From assembly GCA_013339895.1 (NCBI GenBank), contig JABACO010000002.1:13964426-14028425 (forward strand): 64,000 nucleotides of DNA, written 5' to 3'. A program made the translations under genes and the position numbers. Under the pieces are notes generated by a model that worked only from the letters and a program-made list of their open reading frames with translations, was not told the origin of the DNA and did no database searches. This stretch comes from Ephydatia muelleri (Eukaryota > Porifera > Demospongiae > Spongillida > Spongillidae). Below, piece after piece: positions 1 through 18,778 of this stretch; positions within the stretch are counted from its first letter, which is position 1; every line of letters starts with the position of its first letter.

Positions 1-1
1 C

Positions 2-7874
<7,873 letters not shown>

Positions 7875-9772
7875 ATACCTTTTGTTGACAGTGGACAACA
7901 TGTCCTGTGTACATGTACATGCATGTATGTATACTGCTGGGACCACCTTGTGAGAGACTGAATGTTGTACGTGGAATGTCAGAGTTGTTTATATACAATC
8001 CTCATTAGTTGTGGCCTTTTTTGTGTAACATACAAATGATAGTGTGCATATGAATGAATTTAATCTACATTATGATTCCAATGCCCTGCCTACAGCAATC
8101 TTGAATAGATAATATAATATAAATGGCTACCCGTCATAAACTGGAGTTTGTACATGTACATGTCATGTATACATGTAACCTCAAAAGCGTGAAGAAAAAA
8201 AAGGAATAACTTCATCAATCCTTCCACCACAGTTATAATATGTGATTTTGATCGCTTTAAAGTGTGCAATGGAATTAAGAGGAAGCCACAATGGTTATAA
8301 TGTCAACTGGTACAAGAACCTGGCTCACTTTAAATGAAAGGAAACACTATATGCTTGCAATCCAGCAGGAAGAATTGATCGCTAAAATCATTCTCCGGAT
8401 ACATATGACCTGCGCATATGTACAGTAATTCATTTCAATTGCATACAAGCTTGATGTTTTCTGTGGCTAAAATCTGATGCGAAAAATTCAATTCCGATCA
8501 ATGAACTTTGTTCTGAAGAGTTTCATCAACTCCAAATGTCAGCCTTAATTGTTAACTCACTAGCTGTAACATTAATATACTTACAACATGTACACCCACC
8601 CACTACATACAGCAAATGTTAAATTGATGTTGGGTTGCTGATCAGCATGCAACCCAACATCATTACATCGCGGCCAAACACCTCTTCACATGGATACTGC
8701 TGGGTGTGGCTCTATTGTGCACTGTACATTCACAAATTAAAGGCAAGTACCCATGGAAGGAGTGTTTGGCGGGTGTACTCAAAATTTCGTACTGTACCTG
8801 CCGATTTTCATCCCTATGGTCATGTGATCAGAGAGGTATGGGCCATTCTCTCACATTCAGGCGGGGTGAGTACCTCAGGCGCCTCCCATGGACACTGTTC
8901 GCGTACATGAGTCAATAATGTTATTGCAAGTTAATTAGCATTATTGGTCGAATGAATATGGCTTATTATTTTTGTTAATGACCGGCAATTGCACTCTACA
9001 GTGTACTCATTTTATAGAAATCAATCACTGATAGTAACTATTACCGTAATTCAGTATAGCGTTATTAAACTGAAAAATCTCTTGATTGTTGAGGGCTAAC
9101 TATTTCATGATAACAATAATGTAACAGTTCAAACAGATGATTAACCCTGATTGTTGAAATAAATATTATTGTTGTGGATTGTAGTTATTTAATAGCACTT
9201 AAATTTTGTTTTGTGCTAGTGATAATTGCTGTGAATCAAATCATAAGCTTTATAACCATGGAGAATAAAACTTGTTCTGTTCATGCGTGGGACACCCTTT
9301 TATTCATTTACTCATTAACATCATCAAGTGGCAATTGAAGTAAATCATTACAAGAGCGGTTAAGATGATAAATGTCTTACATTTATTGGTAACACCCGTC
9401 ACGTGACGTACATTGGATTGGCCACATGGCACCACTCTTTAATTTCAGTTCAATGCATTCGCTTTATAGCTTGTCAGGACAGTTTATTCACAGAGTGGCT
9501 TCATTTCGGATACAAGCAACAACAGCGTTACCCATCGGCGGGTGGCAATCAGTGGCGCAGCTATAATAATATGCTTGGGTAGCAACCGAGATAATAAATA
9601 ATAAACACTCCTGAAGTAATGAATTGGTCCTAACAACGTAACACCTCGACTCGAGTCGCGCTCAATATACGTTGGGATTACGGCAGGTGTGACGTGACAA
9701 TGTGGGGAACATGGCTTCAATGCTGTTGAGAGATTTTGCTTCGCAGGACAAAAACAGAAGACTTATATATAT
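7875..9772. other. Region 3' of the HERC gene, no gene supported
   Basis: After the HERC stop this interval is AT-rich. A piece near 8930-9060 resembles the 5' flank of the zinc-finger/RT-B module (TGGCTTATT...TTAATGACCGGCAATT). An open stretch at 8660-8910 includes a short hydrophobic run (LFTWILLGVALL), but I see no family match and would not call it a gene. Confidence 0.5.
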
Positions 9773-10564
9773 ATATGGAACGTTCTATACGAAAATGGGT
9801 CTTGTGGATTTCATTTTATAACATAACATTTAAATCGATATATCTTCCGTAATATTAACGCTATCGGGTTCCTATTTTTAACACAACATATCACACCATT
9901 ACTATGTGTGAAAATCCATTTTGGTGTCTTACACATGCGGGGTACCGACGTTACAAGGTCCGATACCCCGTAGGGTTCGAAACGGCCACATCTTCAGGTA
10001 GGAGTGTCCAAATCGGTTCAAAAGAGGTACCTATGTAGAAGGGTCCTACCGCTATTGATTTGTTCTGTTCGTTAATTTTTGCTTTATCCGTTATGGAGAT
10101 ACAAGTGTGCAAAGAAATTGCATATTTCCCGGGCGTTACGCGCCATTAACGTATTACGAGGACGTCCTCGAAGCCAGTCGTAATACGTTAATGGCGCGTA
10201 ACGCCCGGGAAATATGCAATTTCTTTGCACACTTGTATCTCCATAACGGATAAAGCAAAAATTAACGAACAGAACAAATCAATAGCGGTAGGACCCTTCT
10301 ACATAGGTACCTCTTTTGAACCGATTTGGACACTCCTACCTGAAGATGTGGCCGTTTCGAACCCTACGGGGTATCGGACCTTGTAACGTCGGTACCCCGC
10401 ATGTGTAAGACACCAAAATGGATTTTCACACATAGTAATGGTGTGGTATGTTGTGTTAAAAATAGGAACCCGATAGCGTTAATATTACGGAAGATATATC
10501 GATTTAAATTTTATGTTATAAAATGAAATCCACAAGACCCATTTTCGTATAGAACGTTCCATAT
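9773..10564. mobile_element. 792-bp near-perfect palindrome (foldback/MITE-like element, copy 1)
   Basis: The left arm 9773-10159 is mirrored almost base for base by 10178-10564, with an 18-bp spacer at 10160-10177. Both ends carry ATATGGAACGTTC / GAACGTTCCATAT. It encodes nothing. Relatives lie at 26989-27818, 59543-59769 and, as a single end, 37433-37461; all share blocks such as GATTTGTTCTGTTCGTTAAT or the outer 'cgaaaat(g/t)g' end. A transcript would fold into one long hairpin. Confidence 0.9.
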
Positions 10565-10600
10565 GTGTTTTATGTGACATGCCTACTATCTCCTACCCAG

Positions 10601-11135
10601 TATAAACATAGATTAGCTGAAGAAAAGAAAAGGTTGCAGGTGCATTGAAATGCATTCTGAGTTTGTGATGTATGTGTGCTTTCATGTGCACATATATGTG
10701 TATGTGTGTATGTGTTTGTGTGTGTGCGTGTGTGTGCGTGTGTGTGTGTGAGTGTGTGTGTGAGTAAATATGAAATTTGACATTAATGGGACAACCATTG
10801 CAAAAGAATCCATCATTGGCATACACAGTTGCTGTCTAGTTACTAGGATTTTGATTCTTATTTATCTTTCCTCACTTTTTTATTTTTCATTAGGTGGTGG
10901 GCATGCACAGGCAGGAATAAGCCCCATATGTGTGATGTCCTTCAAACAGGAGTGCATCAATTAGAGAAAGTGTGTGGTCAAGTGAGTGTGGTTGACAAGG
11001 GAACTATATTGTTACAGGAAGGGGTTAAAATGGGTAGTGGCCAGCTGAGCAAGACACTACTGTCACATGACAGGAAGGAAGAACTGTGTGAAGCAGTTCT
11101 GGGGACTAGAATTTTGGTTGGTGTACCGAGATGAG
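10601..11135 (+). pseudogene. Decayed copy of a coiled-coil gene fragment
   Basis: An exon-like block at 10601-10632 reads YKHRLAEEKKR between a CCCAG acceptor and a GT. After a TG-repeat intron, blocks at 10890-10980 and 11080-11135 match a second copy on the minus strand at 36300-36764 (CVMSFKQ versus CVMSFERGVHQSEK). This copy has a stop soon after the second acceptor, so it is a relic. The parent gene is not recognised. Confidence 0.5.
10683..10766. repeat. (TG)n microsatellite
   Basis: Interrupted GT dinucleotide run inside the presumed intron of the decayed coiled-coil copy. Confidence 0.85.
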
Positions 11136-11209
11136 TGTGGTGCATACATGTGCACACATAGCACATGCACGTGGACACTTTTCAACCAAAATAAAGAAAT
11201 GAAACGGAA

Positions 11210-11480
11210 AATAAGTGACAGTAAGACCAGTTGTGCTGATGAGACTGGTCACCTCAGGGCTCCTCCCACTCACCTCAATACCCCTGACCATTGGGAAGCG
11301 CCTGTGGAGTTGGGATGAAATGAGGTCTTGTGAGTTCAGTCTTGCTTTAAATAGCTGCTGCAAATCTGGTCTAACATGGACCTTGGCTATCAGAGAATGC
11401 AGCTAGCCTTAAGTTTGAAGCTCACTGTGAAAGGCAGTGCATAGCCTCATGTCCCCAAGTACCATTTGTCTCAGCTACCA
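11210..11480. repeat. Dispersed repeat, shared with 61240-61450
   Basis: Both intervals carry CCCACTCACCTCAATACCCC and later CATAGCCTCATGTCCCCAAG followed by TACCATTTGTCTCAGCTAC, about 80% alike by eye. The function is unknown. Confidence 0.7.
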
Positions 11481-12099
11481 GGGCTCACCAGACAATGGAC
11501 CATATTTTGCAGGATGGGATTTTTTAAATAATTATTTTTGCAGTTTGCAATTCCCACCCCAAATCCCATCCATGCTCATCACTTTTTTGAGATGTAGATA
11601 ATAGGTTTCAGCAGATCATAAATGTCTCACAAAAAATTGCATCTATTTCACATGCCGCTGAAGCATGCACATCAGCAGAGAAAAACAGTGTTTTCCTTGA
11701 AAGCAGTTGGTACAGTATGCAAGAGAATAATATTAGCTCCACTTTTTCTGAAAGGACCAACTCTGAAGGAGGCAGTGTTGACTAAAACGTTGAACACGCA
11801 TGGCATTGAACCAACTGCACTGCGCGCTTTTTATGAAAGAACGCAACGATCCAATACCATATAAAAATATTAATACGTACGCAATGCGCATTGCACTAAA
11901 GCTCTAGGCCATCTACTGAAATTGAATTGTTGTGCGGATTTATAACGATAGAGTATTCTGCTTCGTAAATATTTACAGCAACATTTATGCCCGCGCGTGA
12001 TCTAATATGCAATAGGAAAAAATGACTTTGTGCAATGATGGGTATCGTATGATTTGTATCTCTAGCTAGGCGCTTGGAAAGCGGGAAATGTGGTTGTCA

Positions 12100-12880
12100 C
12101 TCAGTGGTGTAGCCAGGGTAGTATTCATGCTAGGGTACACTGACTGCAATTATGAACATGTGCATGCAGTCTATTACAACGAAACAGTTGACATTTTTCT
12201 GATAATGCATATACAATAGAGTTGCCAAATTAATACATTTGATTTGCTGGAATGTTTCATTACTGATACAATAGAGATCATTGCCAAGTCCTCCCCCCCA
12301 CTCCCCCCACCCCCCCACCCCCAATTCCCAATGTCCCCTATACTGCATGTATGATTTTTCAATATCTCGATATCAGACAGTACAATGCCATACCATGCGA
12401 TATGGGGAGAGGGTAATAGAGTATTCATCTACAGGCTTGAAAATGCATCTACATGTATACATAGTGAGTCCACAAATGAATAGGTCAGGTCTCAATCATA
12501 GAATTATATCGCAATCAGTTAGATAGTGGTTTAGATGGCTCTGATTACTTGCATAATTTAGGTGGCAACATATTTAATAATACTTGGTTATTGCAATTTA
12601 ATTATTATGCTTTATTTTATGGCTTATTGAGTTTGCTAATAACCGGCAATCCCATTCTTTTTGTACTTAGAGAAAATCAACTTAACTTGACACAATCACT
12701 GCAGGTCCAACATATCAAATATCAATGATTATAACAATAAATCTAATAGATCGCATAATTGTTTACATCATTGTCTTGGACATTATTGCCTACTGAATAA
12801 TAATTCGTAATGGTGCTTGCTTGCACATGCTGGACAAGCATTATTGATGATTTTAATTAACAAATTGAATGACATAATCA
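12100..12880 (+). repeat. 5' flank of the zinc-finger/RT-B module, copy 1
   Basis: This interval recurs at 20050-20600, on the minus strand at 45640-46330, and partly at 14940-15160 and 61600-61800. Shared words include ACATTTTTCTGATAATG, AATATCTCGATATCAGAC, GGTCAGGTCTCAATCAT and TTTGCTAATAACCGGCAAT. It is non-coding and probably upstream sequence of the RT-B element. Confidence 0.75.
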
Positions 12881-13640
12881 TCCTGTCATCCGAGGTTGTC
12901 CAACAAGGAAATCGATCCTCTTGGGCCAATCCTCTTCAGCCTCACAATACACTATGTGAGTTCACTGATGAAGTCTAAACAGTTGCTGTGCATTTTCTAT
13001 TGAGACGATGGCACACTGGGATGGGGTTCTGTCCGAATATTGAGGTGATGAAAAAGGAAGCTGGAATGATGGATGTAGAGTCCAACTTCCAGAAACCAGT
13101 TTGAAGTCATAGGTTTTAACTAGGGACTCATTCTAGATGCAATCCACTTTGCCTAGGTGTCATGGTGGGCTTGGAATTCAGCATGCTGTGTTGTTGGCAC
13201 CTTTTGCCATCTTGGCCTCAGCTGCTGCCCTTCAAACTTGCCTGACTAATTCACCTAGCTAATATGCAACCACCCCAGTTTAGTTATGTGAATGAAGCTT
13301 TTGTTGCTTGGTTCCAAGGGTGTCAGGAACAACCCCCCACTGATGCTGCTGCCCATCATCAGAAGACATGGGATTCTCTCAGGGTATCTTCCATCAAAGA
13401 CACTCATTTCTAAAATGCTCCTGATAAATTGCACAGAGGCTGTCTATTTGCGGCTTCTGGTATGAAGTCTGGGGTTGGTTAATGTCCTACCAATTGGCCT
13501 ATGAATGATTGATGCAACTGTTGTAACTTCTATGGGACTTTGACTGGGACTACCTGTGCGTAGAAGTCATACCTGCCAACACTGTGGAGCAGAGGTTTCT
13601 CAGTTTGCCACACATGGCTTAAGCAGCAAAAAGAGTGTAG
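12880..13640 (+). pseudogene. RT-B retroelement relic, copy 1
   Basis: Broken reading frames correspond to EVVQQG(DPLGP), CHGGLGIQ, LAPS, ATMQPPQFSYV and DAAAHHQKTWDSL, best read by comparing copies in the window. VQQGDPLGP is the RT motif B loop and the HGGLGI...QLAPSA block follows the palm in this RT family. All copies here are full of stops. Its 3' side runs into the flank of zinc-finger copy A. Confidence 0.6.
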
Positions 13641-13950
13641 GGCACCACAATGGCCATTTAATAGTCAACAACTTTACACACAGCACCTTAGTTACAGCTC
13701 ATATTTGATCACGTCACATGAATGTTATTGATTGTAGTTGGCTTATATCAATAGAAATTAAATTTCTTCACCTGAAGATTGCAGTGCATAACGTGATGAG
13801 CTTAATAGCCATTACTGTATTAGTATGGAGTTACAACAAAAAACAATTGTCCCGTTCATTTGTGGACACCTTGCATATCTGCGTGTTCATATTCGCATCA
13901 AAACATCATCAAATGGCGATTGAAGAAGTCAATGCATACATTACAACATG

Positions 13951-14484
13951 TTACCAGTTACAACGTTTCAGATGATAATTCAAACTTTCTTTGTGCAGGA
14001 AAGATTTATTACATCCAAAGTTGTTGCATCTCAATCTCTCACCAGTATGAATCCTGCTATGAGCTTTCAATGACCTTGGGCAACTGAACGATCTCAAGTT
14101 TGACAAAAGCACTTGTATGTTCTCTCCTTTGAATGGGTGTGCATGTGTGCCTTCAAGCATCGTTGTTGTGAAAATGCCTTTCCACATTGTTCACACTGAT
14201 GTTGTCTCTCTCGAGTATGAGTGATCATGTGATTCATCAGACTTGACTGTTGTGAAAATGCCTTTCCACATTGTTCACACTGATGTGGTCTCTCTCCAGT
14301 ATGAGTGAGCATGTGAGTTTTCAGATGTGACTGCTGTGAAAATGCCTTTCCACATTGTTCACATTGATGTGGTCTCTCTCCGGTGTGTGTTAGCATGTGA
14401 GTTTTCAGATTCCACTGCCGTGAAAATGCCTTTCCACACGTTGAAACGCTGTTTAGATCGCATTGTCTTGCTGCATTCAGCCAT
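13951..14484 (-). pseudogene. C2H2 zinc-finger gene, copy A (frameshifted)
   Basis: The copy has four CEQCGKAF- or STCGKAF-type fingers plus the two atypical C-terminal fingers (KCFC...; LRCNNFGC...YHLKRC). The cap MAECSKAV can be placed at 14484, but a one-base insertion near 14440 shifts the frame so that the first finger reads in the frame of the 5' leader. A second indel of about 5 bp near 14100 follows KCFCQ. Contact residues (-1,2,3,6) of the standard fingers read RWNT, QSHT, QSSN and QRCA. Confidence 0.8.
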
Positions 14485-14589
14485 TTCAGTCTGTGTGCAG
14501 GTGTAGTAGCATCAATATTAGTACTCACATACTGCATCCCAACATTGGACTGTGCAATTGCATACACATGGAGTTTTTGCACTCAGACC

Positions 14590-14935
14590 CCAATGAGTCA
14601 ACGTACTACATGAGGACACTTACTCACTCGTCATTACTAATTTTAAGTTTCCTATGTAACGTGTTGAGTCGTTGGACGCGCAACGCCTCTTTCTTTCCCC
14701 ACGCGCTATGGTTTACCATGCATGGCGATAAAGCAACGTCTAGTCCCTTGAGTATTTGCGTGTGAATTAAAAAGAAGCTACTGACTTACCTCTAAAGGGA
14801 TATGCTTTAATTGGAATACGCCACATTCGTAGTCATTTTTATTAGCCCGCTATTTGCTTAGTCTCGTACCCAGACGCAAGTGCGTTATAGTTCTGGATGG
14901 ATTACATCACTGCTAGTTCTAGCAAGAAAGTATGA
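14590..14935 (-). repeat. 5' flank of zinc-finger copy A with one palindrome arm
   Basis: This sequence runs from the leader (CATACACATGGAG) through GTTGAGTCGTTGGACGCGCA to GTCTCGTACCCAGAC and GGATGGATTACATCA. It is shared with 18288-18680, 34640-34990 and 52520-52860. It ends in one arm of the palindrome that is complete in the 18.3-kb and 52.8-kb copies. It may contain the promoter, but no clear TATA box is visible. Confidence 0.75.
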
Positions 14936-15324
14936 GGTCAGTTAGTTAGTGGTTTAGATGGCTCTCATTACTTACATAATGTAGGTGGCAACTACATTTA
15001 ATAATACTTGGTTATTGCAATTTAATTATTACGTTTTATTTTATGGCTTATTGAGTTTGCAAATAACCGGCAATTCCATTCTTTTCGTACTTAGAGGAAA
15101 TCAACTTAACTTAACACAATCACTGCATGTCCAACATATCAATAATAATAACAATAAATGTGTATATTATTATGTACATGTATCATTAATAATAATACAG
15201 GCATTGTTTGCATATTAATAATATTTACAAGATGATTATTATTGACAAGATAATATTCAATATAACAATACAGATAAACAAGCACATAACATTAAGTAAA
15301 CAACCACCTAGACTAAATAATATT

Positions 15325-15795
15325 TCAGTAGCCTGCATCTGAAATGGTCCTTGAAAGAAGAGCTCTCACATTTGCCCTGACAAGGGTCATGCTCAGTCTC
15401 TGATATAGGGCTGTGACAGATGCAGACTTTGGGCAGTTCTGACGTGTGGCCAAGTGAGAGGCTAGCTGCGATAGTGCCCACTTTGCTTCAGTGCCCCAAC
15501 ACCCATAGGTCTCCACAGCTATTGGGATGCATACCCAACCCAGTTCTGCACATTTGGAATCGTTGGCCTTATGCTTTCTCTCCTCTGCTGCAAAGGCTGC
15601 AGACCCTGCTGTCACACTCGCTTCTGGTAAATTACTTGAGGTTAGCGGTGATGTGACAGTAAAGTCAAATGCAGCAGGCTTTCCCATCATCCAGTTTGCT
15701 GCCAGGACATCAGCTGGTCGCGTGTGGCGCTCCTCAGATGAAGAGCCATACCCAACCTCCACCTGAGCACTTATGCAGCTAATAATAATACACAT
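15325..15795 (-). CDS. RT-A endonuclease-like domain, copy 2 (open frame)
   Basis: An uninterrupted frame reads ERHTRPADVLAANWMMGK, AAFDFTVTSPL, HKANDSKCAELGW, IAVETYGCWGTEA, ALYQRLSMTLVRANVRALL and a stop. It is a second, better preserved copy of the domain just upstream, with candidate nuclease residues (PAD, FD, K) intact. It is preceded by GCTCAG|GTGGAGG, the same boundary as in copy 1 and in the 4.98-kb fragment. It may be a tandem duplication in the element or the end of a second nested element. Confidence 0.6.
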   Translation of the reverse strand: MCIIISCISAQVEVGYGSSSEERHTRPADVLAANWMMGKPAAFDFTVTSPLTSSNLPEASVTAGSAAFAAEERKHKANDSKCAELGWVCIPIAVETYGCWGTEAKWALSQLASHLATRQNCPKSASVTALYQRLSMTLVRANVRALLSRTISDAGY

Positions 15796-15801
15796 AAACA
15801 G

Positions 15802-16310
15802 TTATGACTGGATGCATCTGGTGAGGATGGCAGTGGCATTGGCTCTCACCAGATGTAAGTTTAGCCTGCTGTAAAGTTCAAATGTAACAGCTGACTTCAG
15901 TCTGCAGGTGTGAGTGGCAAGTCGTGAAGCCAGCTGGGAAAAGGCTTCCACGGCCTCCTTTCCCCATGCTCCATGGGTCTCACTACTAGGGGAACACACA
16001 ACCATCCCAGCTCATTACACTTGGCATCATTGGCCATGTGCTTTCTTGTTGCAGTGGCTTGAGCAGCTGAACCTGCTGACACTCCCGCTTCCAATAAGGT
16101 GAGTGTATTAAGCGGAGAGGTCACAGATATGTTAAAGGCAGCTGTCTTGCCAGTAGCCCAGTTGGTTAGCAATAGGTCAGCAGGACGAGTGTGGCTATGG
16201 TCAGCAGTGAGGTCATTGCCAGCTTCCACCTGGACACCAAGGTGAGCTCAATGACATATTTCAGACAGTACATCTCGCAGAGTGTTGTGACGTGTCACCA
16301 CATCACCCCC
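15802..16310 (-). pseudogene. RT-A endonuclease-like domain, copy 1
   Basis: The frame reads HTRPADLLLTNWATGK, AAFNISVTSPL, RKHMANDAKCNELGW, then shifts near 15985 to ETHGAWGKEA, LASRLATH and LHLVRANATAIL. The acidic residue of FD(V/L/F)TV found in other copies is Asn here (FNIS), which should harm a metal-dependent nuclease if the fold assignment is right. It directly follows the zinc knuckle. Confidence 0.65.
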
Positions 16311-16314
16311 ACGC

Positions 16315-17820
16315 TTACAGGTGATGGCATGATGTCCAAGGGGGTCCAGGGCAATGCCAGGGCACAGTGCACACTGGGATCCTTGAGATGTGCAGCCACC
16401 ACTTTATAGCAATTTGATGCACAGGTGGTTCAAGGTGTAGACCCAATCCTTGAGATGAAACTACTGACAGCCAAGAAGAAGCATGGGCAGATGAAATAGA
16501 AAGCAATCTTGCTCTGTCAGCAGTGGATGAATTTTCTAACATCAAGTTGAACATATGGGTGTCCAACATGCTGGAAAGCTTATTTTGCTGTACTGAAGGA
16601 GCTGAGAGAATAGCGTCGATCTGCAGTGCCATATCTGGTGGAACATTTGGATTAAAATATGCAACTGCAGAACAGAGATGATCGTTGGTCTTGGATCCAA
16701 ACCCAGAAGAGCAAACAGAGGCTATATAAGCTGCTGGTGCATGATGGTGTAGGGAGCGAAGACCCAAACCTCCTTTACTAAGGCCTAACATGGACTGCTT
16801 CCAAGCAACATCTGAAGTATCAACCGCAGTGCAGGAGGAGAAGCATCTGCGAACATCCTGATCATACAGCTGGAGAGCTGCATGTGATAGCGAAGGGGGT
16901 GTGGTACGTGCAAGATGGACAAGTCGACAGAAGCCACCACACATACGGAGCAAGGTAAGGGCAACCTGGGGATCAATTAAGCCCACATCGTCAAGCCTGG
17001 AGAGCAGGCTTTGGGCTTCCAACTGCTTGTGAGCAATGTAGTGATGGCAAAACTCAGCATCTCCTATGGGAGAACCCAGAATGTCTAAGTTAGGAGTGTG
17101 AGACTTTTTGATGGCAGCCGGAAAGAGGTCCAGCGAGCTGTGGCTAAACACCTCACACTTATGGATGTTAACATGAAGGTCAAGTGGTGGACCTAGCTCT
17201 TGAAGCATGGCCAATATGTTGTACACAGAGGACCCTGGACCTGCCAGAGCACCGTCATCCAAGTACCAGGCATGATAATTGAGACTGCAATCACCTCTGC
17301 TTGAGATGTCTGACACAAGAATATTTAATACCAGAGAGAACAGCAAAGGACCTAGGGGGTCACCCTGCTGAACACCCTGCTCCGATGTAAGGCAACCCAA
17401 AGGATGCCAGAGAAATGGGTGCTGGCTGTAACACCAGCTAGCCCAAGGGAGCAACTCTGGAAAGTGCTTGCCACACTCATTCAAGACTGCCTGGCGAGAC
17501 ACCATATTAAAGGCATTTTTAAGTTCCACCTTCAGGACAACAAAATCATTCTCCAACCAATGTTGCTCAATGCAATCCCTTAATCCATGGATCATTTGTT
17601 CTGCCCCAAGGGGGCACGCAACACCAAACTGAAAAGGGTGGAACAATTGTTGAGCCCTTACCTTAACTGCAGCACAGAGGCATTTTCCAACCAACCGGCG
17701 TAGGGCTTCTCCCACAGCAATGGGCCGGGCCGGACATCAAAAGGGCACCCAGGTTTGGATTTATTTAAAGCTGTAAGATTGCCTCCTGCCAGATAAGCTG
17801 TTACTTCAATTGGTGCCTTA
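16315..17820 (-). pseudogene. RT-A reverse transcriptase
   Basis: Reverse transcriptase for target-primed copying of its own RNA. From 17715 one long frame of 466 codons reads ALRRLVGKCLCAAV, HPFQFGVACPLGAEQ, VVLKVELKNAFNMVS, VQQGDPLGPLLFSLVL, WYLDDGALAG, NLDILGSPIGD and GGLGLRSLHHHAPAAYIAS. Upstream, LAGGNLTALNKSKPGCPFDV lies in another frame (shift near 17715). The motif-A aspartate, KVDxKNAFN in relatives as I recall them, is glutamate here (KVELKNAFN, GAA near 17525). Motif C (YLDDG) is intact. The C-terminus shifts frame near 16375, before the knuckle. It is probably inactive. Confidence 0.8.
16317..16373 (-). other. RT-A zinc knuckle (CALC...HHAITC)
   Basis: In the frame after the RT shift, the minus strand reads CALCPGIALDPLGHHAITC, a Cys-X2-Cys...His...Cys knuckle, followed by KRGGDVVTRHNTLRDVL. 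It sits between the RT and the endonuclease-like domain, as in R2-type elements. Confidence 0.7.
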
Positions 17821-17879
17821 CCTGCGGCCAAAAGAATGATTGTATTATTATCATTATAATTTATAATACATAAATGTAA

Positions 17880-18075
17880 CAGATGACATGATTGTTTACA
17901 TCATTGCTTTGGACATTATTGCCTACTGAATAATAATAGTCGTAATGGTGCTTGCTTGCACGTGCAGGACAAGCATTAATGATGATTTTAATTAACAATA
18001 TAATCATCTTGTCATCAGAGATTGTCCAACAAATGAGATTGATCTTCTTGGGCCAATCCTCTTCAGCAACCAACC
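17880..18075 (+). repeat. RT-B fragment downstream of the RT-A insertion
   Basis: Shares GGTGCTTGCTTGCAC...GACAAGCATTA and CTTGGGCCAATCCTCTTCAG with other RT-B copies. It is the remainder of the module split by RT-A. Confidence 0.65.
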
Positions 18076-18084
18076 AGTCCCTAC

Positions 18085-18290
18085 CATAGTTACTTCACTA
18101 ATTTTCACCCACCGAGCTGTTTTTGCCAGCATCCGAAATGTAGCACCACTTCCGTTGTACAGATAAGACCTTACTATAACACGGCCGGATGTAATACATC
18201 ACGGTAATGTAATACATCCGGTGCTGTGTAAAAGGTCTGGGCACCGACACAGGTACGTCCTCTAAAATTGAATAGTAGACTTTTCGTACC
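18085..18290. repeat. Short foldback element, shared with 35225-35400
   Basis: Contains the palindrome CGGATGTAATACATCACGGT / its inverse at about 18183-18222. Its flank CACCCACCGAGCTGTTTTTGCC recurs in inverse orientation at 35350-35385. It has no coding content and looks like a MITE. Confidence 0.7.
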
Positions 18291-18397
18291 CAGACCAAAT
18301 TACGTCACAGCTGCGGATGGATTACATCACCGCTACGCTAGAACTAGCGGTGATGTAATCCATCCACAGCTGACGTACTTGGGTCTGGGTACGAGAC
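18288..18397. repeat. Complete palindrome at the 5' boundary of zinc-finger copy B
   Basis: Arms of about 50 bp (TACCCAGACC...ATGGATTACATCACCGCT and its inverse) flank a spacer of about 11 bp. The same structure is complete at 52735-52845 and present as one arm at 14868-14925 and 34930-34990, always at the 5' end of a zinc-finger unit. It could be a transposon terminus. Confidence 0.8.
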
Positions 18398-18778
18398 TAA
18401 GCAAATAGCGGGTTAATAAAATTGACCACAAATGTGGCGTATTCCAATTAAAGCATATCCCTTTAGAGGTAAGTCAGTAGCTTCTATTTATTTCACACGC
18501 AAATACTCAAGGGACTAGACGTTGCTTTATCGTCATGCATGGTAAACCATAACACGTGGGGAAAGTAACAGGCGTTGCGCGTCCAACGACTCAACACGTT
18601 ACATGGGAAACTTAAATTAGTAATGACGAGTGAGAAAGTGTCCTCATGACATGTAGTACGCTGACTCATTGGGGTCTGAGTGCAAAAACTCCATGTGTAT
18701 GCAATTGCACAGTCCAATGTTGGGATGCAGTATGTGAGTACTAATATTAGATGCTACTACAACTGCACACAGACTGAC

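Larger units (their letters stand above)
15300..17830 (-). mobile_element. RT-A retroelement: RT, zinc knuckle and two endonuclease-like domains
   Basis: A minus-strand non-LTR-like element inserted into module flank sequence: the host repeat breaks after AACAATAAAT near 15160 and resumes at TAACAGATGAC near 17877. Order in its reading direction: N-terminal RT block near 17820, palm with YLDDG, thumb, CALC...HHAITC knuckle, endonuclease-like copy 1, endonuclease-like copy 2. There is no APE-type endonuclease and no LTR. RT followed by a CCHC knuckle and a PD-(D/E)XK-like domain resembles R2/NeSL-type LINEs, but the exact family is unassigned. Confidence 0.75.

Noticed and set aside
8635..8918. 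Possible small secreted protein with hydrophobic run
   Set aside because: No start in good context, no cleavage site or homologue known to me, and the exon borders are ambiguous (only a GC donor).
14463..14790. Plus-strand frame over the zinc-finger leader (and similar ones at 34560-34790 and 49430-49699)
   Set aside because: These follow the conserved leader antisense to the zinc-finger gene; the conservation is explained by duplication, and frames differ between copies.
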